Origin: Gordionus sp. m RMFG-2023
Taxonomy: Eukaryota > Nematomorpha > Gordioida > Chordodea > Parachordodidae
NCBI RefSeq assembly: GCF_954871325.1
Contig: NC_088779.1
Coordinates: 29,777,752-29,841,751, forward strand
Reading direction: 5' to 3'
Length of the DNA: 64,000 bases
Part shown: positions 35,180 through 46,239 of the stretch, one piece after another
How positions within the stretch are numbered: position 1 is the stretch's first letter
How the letters are laid out: each line of letters opens with the position of its first letter
Program-made: the position numbers and the translations under genes
Notes under the pieces: model-generated
Database searches by the model: none
What the model saw: only the letters and a program-made list of their open reading frames with translations
Told to the model about the DNA's origin: nothing

Positions 35180-35668
35180 CTTTCTACACCGAATGGATTG
35201 AATGAATTTACAATTGAACACTGAACATTGATAAACTTTTCAGAATAATGCTTAAAGTCTAAAAATTAAAATTATTTTCTTGGCCAAGCCTGTAAAAATT
35301 TATATGTGTGCTGATTTTATTTATTAGCGAATCATAGGACATAATAAGTAATCAATAACCATTGGCGCGTAAGGGATAATCTAAAGTGAGACGAAATAAA
35401 TATAATGCATGATAAATCATAATACACAATACAAAAAAAAAGAAATTAACCCATCATTGGAAAGATGGAATTATGCAGACCACAACAGTCTGCTTAAAAA
35501 TTTTGGTCCTTAAATTTTTACCAATATTTTTGCCTGAATTTTTTAGTAGCTTGATATTTTATTTTCTTTCTACACATAATGGATTAAGTAAATTTACAAT
35601 TGAACACTAAATATTATTAAAATTTTCAGGATAAAGCTTTCAGTTGCTTATAAATCATAATTTCGGCC
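35180..35668. repeat. pair of ~105-bp direct repeats
   Basis: CTTTCTACACCGAATGGATT at 35180 and CTTTCTACACATAATGGATT at about 35565 each continue through TTTACAATTGAACACT and a TTTTCAG.ATAA block, and end near TTGGCC (35284) or TCGGCC (35668). The copies differ at several positions. No function is evident. Confidence 0.75.
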
Positions 35669-36028
35669 AAATATTTATCATTTATGTTAGTTTTTATAGT
35701 GGTTTTACACTAATAAAGCCAAAAATATTGGCAAATTTTAGAATTAGAAATTTTAATTGTTATGATATAAAGATACTGAATAATTAATATTATATAATAT
35801 ATTTCATGGAATGGGTCGAATGCTGGAGAAAATGAAGTAACCCCCCCCCCCTAACATATGGATAATTCCTAGCACGTCACTACCTTTGACATAGTTTATT
35901 AATTATCTAGAAAGTATCCATGGTGTAAACAAGAGCCCGACAAATAATAGAAACAGTCTTTAAAACTTTTATATAACGAATGGAAACTTTATAACGAATA
36001 ATTCGCATTTCATCCAGGGAGTCTATAG

Positions 36029-37198
36029 CATAGGCGTAGCTAAGATTTTCCTAAGGGGGGGGGGAATTAAAAAATTATGGTGGGCTTCCCCCCCCAGACC
36101 CCCTTTTGGGCGGGCCTTCGGCCGGGTTACCTTAGTCTATATATAGTCATAAAATATTTTTACAAGATGGAAGTTAAATTTAATAAAAAAAAATAGGCCT
36201 GGAACAAATATGAAATATATTTTTATTAGTTTATATAAAATATAATAAATTACTTGTACATGCATTAATATTAAAGCATGGTAATAATTTATTCAAAACA
36301 AGTATAAGAAATTTATTTAGAAAAAGTAAGTAGGCATATAGTTGATATTCCTCTATTATATAGAATTAGTTACAAAATACTAGGTAAAATTCCACTTTTA
36401 CAGACATATTTGACAGTTAGAGTCTATATTGCAGTTAATAATTTAACAAATTTTACTAATCAATGCTCTTGATAATAAATAGAGCAACAATTTGCATTCA
36501 ATTATTTAACGCCATCTATTTATTTTAAATAAAATATTAAAATTAATCTTCATGTTATTTATTTCGCAATGTCTTTAAAAAATATTTTCTGATGTCCTTA
36601 TCAATATTTTATAGTTTTCTGTAAAATATATAATTCGCTATATTGATAAAAATACTTGATTGTCATATGATGATTGATAAAATTAGATATACGACATATA
36701 ATATTCCACTGTTTGTATTGAATTGACCTTTAATTTATTTATTTAATTAATGATTTAATTTTATCAATAGTTTTATAATTATATTTTACTTTTATTAAGA
36801 TAAATAAATTAAAATTACTCACTTTATAAAAAATTATATTTGATATATATTTAGTAATTTTATGGATATATTATTAATAATTATAATACATTTCACATTT
36901 GTCTTAAGACTTATCTTATATTCCATTTCTTAAAAAGATTTTTGGTTCACTTTTTTTATATATATAAATGCTTTTTTCAAAAATGTTTTAAATTATGATT
37001 AATATTTTTATAAAAAATCTTTTACATTCTATCTTTCAAATTATTGTTTAAGTTATATGCATACATTTTTGGGAGTCAGGAAGTGGGGAGAGGACTATGG
37101 GGGATATTTTATATTAGTTTAAAATGATATTCACAAAAAGGGATAAATTTCTGAATGGGGGGAAATTTCCCCTTGCCCCCCCCCTGGCTACGCCAATG
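36029..37198. mobile_element. 1.17-kb hAT-type element with GGCGTAGC ends and 8-bp duplication
   Basis: The left end is CATAGGCGTAGCTAAG followed by a G run; the right end, read inward, is CATTGGCGTAGCCAGG followed by a G run. The flanks are GTCTATAG (36021-36028) and GTCTATAA (37199-37206), an 8-bp target-site duplication with one mismatch. Just inside the left end is GGGCGGGCCTTCGGCCGGG, a GC-rich palindrome. The interior is AT-rich with no transposase frame, so it is non-autonomous. Confidence 0.85.
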
Positions 37199-37206
37199 GT
37201 CTATAA

Positions 37207-40200
37207 AATTTCTTTCTTATGAGTGTCATCCATATTGAACTAATTCACTTATCATCCCTGTCATATCATTTGTTTTATAGCAAGTACATTATTTTTCCTC
37301 CAAGCTGCTTTAATGTTTGATAAATTTAAAGAAAAATATTTTACTAAAAAATCATATGTGGAAACTAAAAAATATATCTCAATATCAGAGGTAAAATTGG
37401 TTAATACCCCACAAATATATTATTGACAGTATATTTTTTTAAAATCTTAATAGATTAATATTAATTATATAAATTAACTTTTGCTCTCATTTCTTATCTT
37501 GCATATAGGTCACAACTCTAAAAATAATTATATTTTATTACTCAGGAATATATATTTAAAAAAATAAAAATTTAAGCTTCCAATATACATAGATCACATT
37601 GAAATTCAACAAACTAAGCCTATTTTTGGCCTTGAAAGAATTTCAAATGGTATTATGAAGATACGAGAAAACATATATTCAATACTTTTAATGGAGGTTT
37701 AAATATAGCTTATTTTATGAAATTTTGAAATATTTTATTTGTATAAATAAGACTCCAAGAAATTTTGAAAATATTGATATGAAAGATAAAAAATTGGATA
37801 GAGGTATTTAAATTTTTATAAATACTTTAATATTTTTAGTTTATGAAATACTACCTAGAATAGGCCTCATAACATTGGCAGGGTTTGGTGGAGTAATTTT
37901 GTCATACAGAAGTAATTGATAAATAGTTCTTTTATATTATATTCATGTTGCCATTTAAAAAAAAAGATAATTAAATTTCTTCATTAATATATATTATAAA
38001 GCATTTTTTTTTCACATTAAATGAATACTAAGAAAATTTTATACGCAAATCATTCAATGGGTTAGCAGCTGCTACTTTTATGAGTTACCTGTGCTTCCCT
38101 GATCAAGTATCAAGTTTGACAAGAAAGGAATATAAACAATTGTCATATTATATGTCACATAAATGGAATGAATTTGTCAAGCCTCCTAAACCACATTGAA
38201 TTTGCAAAATTTATATTTTTTTGTTGAATTAATTTTTGGAAATTCTCTATTTTTCATATGATTTATTTTTTATGTATATTCTTTTCCTTTATATTTAAAA
38301 TGAATTAAAAATCAGTCTGCCAGTTTAATATATTCTATTAATAATTTATAAATATAACACTTTTAAGCTAGACACATTTGAAAATAAATATGAACCCTGG
38401 ATTTTTTTAATGGAATATATAAAAATTAATGAATTTTAAATCAAATATATATAACTAATTATCCATATATGATGAACTATAACATTATTATTTAATGAAA
38501 AGTTAAAATTATAATGAGCTGTATTTTATCACTGAATAACTATCTTATAAGGAAAAAATCCTATTCTGTGTAAAATATGGATTTGTTTGCAGTAAAGACT
38601 TAATTAATCTAACCTTCTATTGCATACCCTATCATAAAACATAGTAATATCAAACCACCTACATTTTTTATCTAAGGACATATAATATATTCTTCCTCAT
38701 GGGTTTTTCAATTCTTTTTTTTTAGAACACAAATATTTATCTAATTTCCAATATTCGTTTAATTGCTATTTATCAATGATAGAAAAAAAGAATATTTTAC
38801 AGTTTAATACTAAATGAAATTTGAATCTCATTTATTGCATTTTTTTTTCCTTTAAGAAATTTTTTTTAATTTGTGAACAATGATAAATTATTATTATTGA
38901 TATATTTATTTTAAACATTTTTAGACACCTAAAACAACCTAATAATTAATTTGTATAAAAAAAAGAAGTAAATTGTTGATATTCATATTATGAAATACTT
39001 TAGGGCTGCATCTTAGCTAATCAAAATTTTTCTATTCTTAATTCTGAATAAGCCTTTTATTAGTAAAAATAGCTATGATTATTACATCTACAAGAATTTT
39101 CCGAGTAGAGGGTAAAATATTTTTTCTTAATGTAGTAAAATGCAGGTTGTTTAAATAAAAAATTCGCTCAGTTTAATCGGTAATTTTTTTTTTCGAACTA
39201 GTGTCATATAAAGCACTCTTGGCCGCAATTTAAATTTAAAAAAATCCATGGTTTATTCTACTTTCGCAGAATCGTAATTAGAGTGATTCGATTAAACTTT
39301 AATTTCAAATAACCATAATTTTTTTTTATAGTCCAAAATCACATTCTAAACACTATTTACAATTTCTTAAAAAAAAATGATGAGCTAGCTGAAAATCTTA
39401 GAGTTTATATACCTAAATCTAATAAGCTGCCATTTCAAATTAAGATATATATTCCGTATGCTATATATTTTCGTAACAGGTCAATTCAGTTAAACTTATA
39501 GCGAACACAATATCGTGAACACATATTAGCTAATTTATTTTCGCAAAGCCTAGCCCGCGCTTTGGAGCCTAATCTCTTATCTCAAACCCATTATAACAAA
39601 ACTTTTATCTAACCCTTTTAGCGATTTTTTTTACGACGAATATATTACATTAAAATAAGAACAATATATTTACCAACAAAGGTTTTTAAATCACAAGTGC
39701 GAAATGATAAGGGTATTTCGTTATTATTGTCTATTAAGTAAGCAAGAGTTGGCTTAAATGTGACCTTTATCTGATGTGATGAAGAAAATAACTTCGCGAT
39801 TTCTTCTTTATCTTTCACTCATGATCATAATTTAGGATGGGGCATCCAACATAAATTATGAAATGCAAAAAATAGCCATGCAACTCCAAGTAAATTTTAG
39901 TAAATAAGCTGAAATGTTTAGATTTTTTTAAAAAACTTATTCAGGACTAAAAATACTGAATTTTTTTTACTGATTATCTATGATTTTTTTTTTGATAATC
40001 ACAGATGATTTTACTAAGTAAAAATTTTAATTTTCTCATTTTCCCAATTATTTGTGTAAATAAGAAAAGTACATCTTATTTTTTTAAAAAAGATTCTTAT
40101 ATCTTATAGAAATTTGTTGTTCCTATATCTGAACCTTAGAAACTTAAACCTGTTACATAGGTTTTTAAAAAAAAAATTTCGATTTTTGGAAAATATAAAC

Positions 40201-40900
40201 CCTAATATGTAAATTATATATAACGTCTAATATGATATATTTTAAAACAAGTTTCATAAGGATTCATACCTCATTTTTTTACATATATTCCAAGTATTCA
40301 TCCATATCGATATATAAAAGTACTCTAATTAATTTAAGGATTTTGTCTACCTCCATTCTGGATTTCTGCGGTATTTCAATAGGTAAAAATGACCTCCAAG
40401 TTTTTATCAAATCTTATTTTTATAAAAATATTCTATTGTATATAATATAAATTTTTTAATATTGTTTCTGAAGAGAGAAATAATTTGGGAGGATTTGTAG
40501 GAATAAATTATTTTTATTTCCGGTTTATAATAGTTTTCATTTTTTTTTTGTTTCGTTTTAGATGATTGATTTCTTCCCTTTTATCAATATGAATCTTAAC
40601 TAACCAACGCAATAATTAAAATTGTTTTTTTAAGCCCGAGTTAGCAATTCTTATAAAAGAGACCTCGAGAAATAGCAAAGGACTTGGTAGGATAAATTCT
40701 TAAAAGGAAAGGAAAGAGAAGAGATTAAAAACTCTTAACATAGAATCGATCCTTTGGCTTATTAATTTTATTTTCCTGAAACACTATACTATTTAATTAA
40801 TATGGTCTTAAAAATAATGAATGATTTAAAAGATATCATTTTTGCTATATTGTCTTCACAATTTTGGTGCAATTTACATTATACTAAGCTGGAAACGCCG
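37207..40900. other. gene-poor AT-rich stretch
   Basis: No coding frame above background was found. Mixed-composition patches near 39170-39310 and 39530-39620 have no open frame with recognisable motifs. Confidence 0.4.
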
Positions 40901-40951
40901 CGATTTAAAGGGGAGCGAGAGAAGGTCTCTTAAAAACTAGATATTTATAAA

Positions 40952-41395
40952 TCATACAATTCGAGTATTTGCTGTTTTTCTAAAGAATTTGCAAAATATT
41001 AGCATTTCTTTTTTTAAAACAAACACGATGTAGTTAGAGAGGAGAAAATATAATTCTAAAGGCTTTGTGGCCTCTGAAACCAATTTTTCTAAGGCTGGAA
41101 CGAGCCATTTACACCACCAGAAATTATCTTCCTTTTTTTTGAGGTTGTCTAACAATTCATGCATAGACTCGACTATGTCCGGGTATGAATTATCTTCTCC
41201 CCGACAAAATGGAATATTATTTATATACGATTATTGAGTAGTTTAAAATTTTATTATAGGCGTTTTGTAATATCCGAATAAAGTTTCAAATCCAGAAACT
41301 TTTCGCAAATCGTTTTCATCGAAAAATCTTGTCTCTTCATTTGGCAATTAGAATGCGCCGAATTTTTCTCTAACTTTTTAAATTCAGCTTCTGAC
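40952..41395 (-). pseudogene. coding-like segment in two frames, function unknown
   Basis: From about 41397 the minus strand reads MSEAEFKKLEKNSAHSNCQM and continues to ICEKFLDLKLYSDITKRL before a stop near 41257. From about 41215 a second frame reads GEDNSYPDIVESMHELLDNL, then KKKEDNFWWCKWLVPALEKL and VSEATKPLELYFLLSNYIVF. The residue make-up is coding-like and richer in GC than its surroundings. I saw no donor that would join the two parts, so this may be a broken gene copy or two exons with a missed intron. The left side abuts a dispersed repeat at 41405. No family recognised. Confidence 0.35.
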
Positions 41396-41404
41396 ATCTA
41401 GTTA

Positions 41405-41640
41405 AATTTCGAGTGGTATTATACCTAAATAGGATAAATAAGATTCACAAGAGCCTCTCTTATTAGATATATATATGATAGCGTCAATGTGTTTTTTCAG
41501 GCAATTTGTTATATTTTTTTTTAACTTTAAATCATTTTTTGTACGCATTTTAAAAAAAAATTTAAAAAGTCTAATTCTACCGGAAATGCATTTCATCTTG
41601 TTTGGAATACCAACTCCATAAATTTCAGACAATTTTTTTC
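41405..41640 (-). repeat. dispersed repeat with TTTCCGGT / GGTATTCCAAAC motifs
   Basis: Read on the minus strand it carries GGTATTCCAAACAAGATG, then GCATTTCCGGTAGAATTAG and an AAAATGATTTAAAGTTAAA block. The same order occurs at 41915-42035 and 46300-46425 on the plus strand. The open frame it contains is probably incidental. Confidence 0.6.
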
Positions 41641-41914
41641 GTGAACTTTTAAACATAATTTAATTTATTTTCGATTTTTCCTATATTTTTTCATATAACT
41701 AGTAGATAGCCCGTCAAAAATGACGGGGAATGAGATTTTTATTCATTTTTTTTACGATAGATGTCATGCCAGGTCCAAGCTCACAATATTAGGAAGCATC
41801 TAAGACCTTGTAATTTTAAAAAAGTTTTTCAAGCCCAGCTCAACCCTTAATAATTTGTTAAAGATATTATTTTGAGGTTCCAAGGTTATCGTAAAAATGG
41901 TCTAGAATTCATAA

Positions 41915-42035
41915 GATAGGTATTCCAAACATGATAGAATATATTTTCCAGTAAAATCCGATTTTTATTTGGAAAAACGCGCTCAATAAATGATATAAAG
42001 TTATAAATATAAAAGATTGCCGGAATCATATTAGC
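41915..42035 (+). repeat. second copy of the GGTATTCCAAACATG repeat
   Basis: GGTATTCCAAACATGATAGA, CAGTAAAATCCGATTTTTAT and GCGCTCAATAAATGATATAA run in the same order as the copy at 46300. It is followed by an 18-base (TA)n tract near 42045. Confidence 0.65.
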
Positions 42036-42340
42036 GCTAACATATATATATATATATATATCCTTAAATTATTAATACCTTTTTTATTTATCCTCAAGGA
42101 ATATCGCAAAGGATGTATAATTCTATCTTTTAAGGCCAATGATAATACACAGCTTTTCTGAAACAAAAATTTCTCAAGCATTCAGCTAAAGATTAGTGAG
42201 AGAGTGTAGTGAAGGTAGAAAGATATTGAGTGGGGGTAATTTATATTTCGATCAAAAGCAGGGGGTTCCAAATGACATTATACTTGTCCATACTAAGAAT
42301 TCATTCATTAAATGACATTTCAAAGCGTCGCTGAATGCAA

Positions 42341-42487
42341 GTCAGCTGATGACACGTTATTTGGGTTCCCACGTATGAATTTGTTTTTGTAAATTAAACT
42401 AAACTCTAAAAAAATAAAAATTCTTCGAGCTAAATTTTAATATAAATTATTTGCACGAGGAAACCAAATGGATGTGTCACCTGCTGA
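42341..42487. repeat. inverted repeat upstream of the intronless gene
   Basis: CAGCTGATGACACGTTATTT followed by GGGTTCCCACG is mirrored, with mismatches, by CGAGGAAACCAAATGGATGT followed by GTCACCTGCTGAT. The arms are about 32 bases with a ~80-base AT-rich spacer. It ends about 240 bases before the ATG at 42729, so it could be a small MITE in the promoter region. Confidence 0.55.
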
Positions 42488-42728
42488 TTTGTATCGATAC
42501 AAATTAAAATAAATGTATCTGTAAGTATCGAATTATATGTCATCAAAAACTTACACTCTATTTTACACCAAATTATATTTATATATATATTAATTATTTC
42601 TTTATAAAATGGTTTTTCTTCTTAAGAATGTTCTAAAGATTTTTATTATATATATACATATATAACATATACATTTCCTTATATCTAATTTAAATATAAC
42701 TAATTATTAATCGCGGTCATTTAATACA

Positions 42729-43712
42729 ATGGCGCAACCAGCCCATTCGCAATCCATAAGTGAAATGAATACCATCGATTTGGACTCCTTGCAGTTGGAT
42801 ACCCGAGATTTAGAAAGTGACGAAGACATTGACACCGTCATGAAGTATTTGGATTATCCTAACTCTCGCCTCTCATTCCATAAAAATATCTCTGACCCAT
42901 CTGATAAGAGCTTCATGAATACTTTGAAAGATTCCATCATCAAAACTCCCGCAGGTTCGAACAAATTCTGGAATAACAATGTTGTCAATAGAGACGTTAC
43001 TATAAACGAACCCAACTCCAAAAAGGTTTCTATTAAAATCCTCCCTCTTGTAGAAAATGACGTCATAAACCAAGAAACTTTATCGAAGAAGGATTCCTTT
43101 GCCAATTCCAATCAAACTATGTTAGGGCAAGAAACTTATTCTAATAATAATCCAAAACATTATTTAGGTACGTCTACCACCAAAGAAGACATTATAAATA
43201 TGTTTTACCGATTATTAACTATGGGAGTTAAATCGACCGCCAATGATATAAAAGGGCGGATCGCTAGCCACAAGTCTAACCTGGATAGAATATCGCCTAT
43301 GGAATTTCCCAGTTTGACCCATCTACCGGTCCAAGGGATTGAACCTAAAAGTATTTTGATGAATACGATGGTCAATGAGGCCAGTTTCAAGAGCATCTCG
43401 GAGTGGAGAATTTACGAAGAGAACCTAGATCTTAGCGACCGAAAATCATTCAACGATAAATCTATGTCCAAAGGTGATATGCCAGCTATAACTGGGAAGG
43501 AGGCTGAGGTGGCAAAATTTGAGAAGGGTTATTTCGTGAATGGCACACAGCCGTCTCCTTTGATCAATACGCCTAAACGTGCCAGAAACCTATTTAGAGC
43601 CAAGAGGGAACTATGGAATCTAGGCGAAAAGGCCGACAAGTCCATCGCACCCTACCTTAAAATAATACTGTGCCCGTTTATATTTTGCCTCCCTTACTTC
43701 TGGAAATCCTAA
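42729..43712 (+). CDS. intronless orphan protein, 327 residues, possible tail anchor
   Basis: A single uninterrupted frame runs from ATG to TAA with ordinary codon use and a mixed, coding-like composition, so it is very probably a real gene. I recognise no domain. There is no N-terminal signal peptide. The first ~50 residues are acidic (LESDEDIDTVMKYLDY); the middle is polar and probably partly disordered. A short helical-looking block lies at about 155-190 (KEDIINMFYRLLTMGVKSTA). Near residues 284-300 there is a basic stretch (KRARNLFRAKREL). The last ~17 residues are hydrophobic (YLKIILCPFIFCLPYFWKS), which would suit a C-terminal membrane anchor facing the cytosol. It meets the laccase gene tail to tail with about 590 bases between. 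Other possibility: a lineage-restricted nuclear or cytosolic protein with an exposed hydrophobic tail. Confidence 0.7.
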   Translation: MAQPAHSQSISEMNTIDLDSLQLDTRDLESDEDIDTVMKYLDYPNSRLSFHKNISDPSDKSFMNTLKDSIIKTPAGSNKFWNNNVVNRDVTINEPNSKKVSIKILPLVENDVINQETLSKKDSFANSNQTMLGQETYSNNNPKHYLGTSTTKEDIINMFYRLLTMGVKSTANDIKGRIASHKSNLDRISPMEFPSLTHLPVQGIEPKSILMNTMVNEASFKSISEWRIYEENLDLSDRKSFNDKSMSKGDMPAITGKEAEVAKFEKGYFVNGTQPSPLINTPKRARNLFRAKRELWNLGEKADKSIAPYLKIILCPFIFCLPYFWKS

Positions 43713-43867
43713 AAGGGTGCTCTCGTAAATGATGTTTCACTAAGAATTTTACCGAAAACATTTATTCATATTTTTTGCCATTTATTTACTTTGAAAAACA
43801 ATTTATTTATGTGAAATATATATTTTTTTTAAACTTCATTTTGGTCTGATTTTTTTTTTCAGAATAC

Positions 43868-43873
43868 AATAAA
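43868..43873 (+). promoter_or_regulatory. candidate polyadenylation signal AATAAA
   Basis: This is the first AATAAA after the stop of the 42729-43712 gene, about 155 bases downstream. Confidence 0.4.
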
Positions 43874-44009
43874 AAAAAAATGCTAATAATATGTTTTTGT
43901 GTATGTAATTTTGAAGGGTAGGAAAAAAAATATAAATCACGCGAAATTCGATATTTTTTTTATATATTTGTAATAGTGTAAATATTGAGGAATTTGGATT
44001 TACGTTTAA

Positions 44010-44215
44010 GGCGGGATTCATAGTGGGAACCAATCGGACAAGATTTAACAGCTGATCGATTTTATTTTTTAACATATGTTTATGAGATCAATTTTATCTT
44101 TATTAAATATTAGGATAATGATATTTTTTAAAAAACAAAAAATTTATCGCGCTAAAAGATTTTTTTTGAATCGCTCAGCTGTTAAATCGGGTAGGATCGG
44201 ATTCCACTATGAATA
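44010..44215. mobile_element. ~205-bp palindromic MITE between convergent genes
   Basis: ATTCATAGTGGGAACCAATC and GATTTAACAGCTGATCGATT on the left are mirrored by GAATCGCTCAGCTGTTAAAT and GATCGGATTCCACTATGAAT on the right. It lies in the 3' space between the intronless gene and the laccase gene. No clear target-site duplication was seen. Confidence 0.65.
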
Positions 44216-44237
44216 GAACCTAAATCATAAGATCTTA

Positions 44238-44247
44238 TTTATTTATT
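44238..44247 (-). promoter_or_regulatory. candidate polyadenylation signal of the laccase gene
   Basis: TTTATTTATT on the plus strand gives overlapping AATAAA motifs on the minus strand, about 56-65 bases after the stop at 44303. Confidence 0.5.
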
Positions 44248-44302
44248 TTTTAAAAAAGAAAAGTATTTTGAAGTTTTGATAGAAAAGTAAAGTTATATTT
44301 CA

Positions 44303-44584
44303 CTACGGTTTAAAAATTTTCCATCTATTGGGACTGGTGTTGATGGGATCGGTGAACCAAGAACCGCAGTGCGGAAATTTGGGAGGAATTTCTGGCATCT
44401 CCTTGACATCTCCCACTTTGAAGATGAGGGCCATGCCTTTTAGGAAGTGAAAATCTAGGTGACAATGCAGCATCCAGAAGCCTTTCCATGTTTAGTAAGA
44501 TATTAATAAATTTTATGAGATTAAGATCTTAAGTCTAGAGCTTTTATATTTACAAATTGATGCTGTATACACTCAGTTTTAAAA

Positions 44585-44615
<31 letters not shown>

Positions 44616-46143
44616 TTGCTGATTGGAATTTATTAAAATATTTAAGGTGGTCTGTTACGGGTCATTTTTTTAAAAAAAACCTGGATTATCCGCGATGAAC
44701 CGAATTATTACGTAGCCCCCTTCGGGGATGGCCACAGAATCTTTAATGATAGGATCCGCTAAATTTCTGGTTAAACGTCCTTGACTATCCATTTCTTTTA
44801 TCTGATAACGCATTCGTTAAATAAATTGTAAAAAAAAAAGTAGAAGAGAGTAATGCGTATAACCCAAGACATCTACCACTGAGGAGGGGGGGGGTATGAG
44901 ACAAGGTTTCATAAAGAAAGAAAGAAAGAAAGAAAGAAGGAAAAAAAAATATAGTTTAAAGAGGTTATTGTCATTTGGATCAAAGTGGGATGAGAAAAAG
45001 ATTTAGTTTTGTTTGGATTTCGTTTTTTAAATAATAATTTTGATTTGGTAAGGTCAATCGTGATTGGCCAAGAGGAAATGTAGGGAGGGTGTTTCCCGCG
45101 TATAATATTTTTCCATTTTTCGGTTTATTAATTATTTTATATAAACTTTCGTTATTTTTATTCCCACGAAACAAATCCAGTTAAATTATAAGTAATCAAA
45201 GGCAATTATTATTTTCAAAAAAGTGATATACTTGATGAACTGACACATTGTTTCCTATCTTTTCTTGTGCCAATACTGCGAAAGAATATCCGTGAAGATG
45301 GATGGAATGGATATCGTATTCCCCGTTTAAGCCTTTTGTTTTGATTAATATAAATTTAATAAGTTAAATTAAAAATTAAGAAAGGATCCAATTTCCCTAG
45401 TGGCACAAATAAGCTAATTTTTATATATGAACATGAAACATTATAGCATTATGCTTCTATGCTCAAACGTAGGGACGGTGCCATTATTAATTAACACCTA
45501 ATAATTTGTAATTAAAAACAAGATCCCTTTGCCCATAAAAAGTTTCAAAAATTTTGCCCGAGCTCATATCCAAAAATTGAGTTTATTGTATTCGATAAAA
45601 ATAAACAACATTTCAGTGTATTTAAGGACATAGTTATGTTTGCAATTCTAGATGAAATAAGCTAAATTTAAATGATAGCCCCCTACCCGACCTGAGCTTA
45701 AAATTTTCTAAGCTCTGCCCAGGCCCAGAGCCGTTAGAAACTATAATATTAGACCTATGGGCTGCGGGCCGGTCCGTTCTATGAAGGTCTCTGATCAGAT
45801 ATAATCAAAAGGGTTTTCAATTAATCCAGCTTCGTTTTAATATTTCTGACGGCTGGTCACGCCTAATTGTTAATTTGATTATTTGTTTTATCAGAAGAAA
45901 TACCCTTCTATAGGCTTTTGGTTTTGATCAGAGTTTGAGAAATCAGAACCTCAAACCCTGTTAGAAATACTTGAGATAGGAACAGAAGTTCGGAATCCAT
46001 TTTAAAATTTCCGGGATCGGGTTACAGCAAGTTTTCGAGGTATTCTATTTATATTGTTTAAAATATTGTGCATTTCATTTCAGCGGGCTTATTTATTGGT
46101 TAAATCATTTTTTAAAAGCAGAGTTTGGAAACTTTGAAATCCT

Positions 46144-46239
<96 letters not shown>

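Noticed and set aside
42854-43396. Three minus-strand frames under the intronless gene
   Set aside because: They overlap a longer plus-strand frame with coding-like composition and have no motifs of their own.
44980-45174. 64-codon minus-strand frame inside laccase intron 7
   Set aside because: The flanking exons join in phase without it, and it matches no part of the laccase fold.
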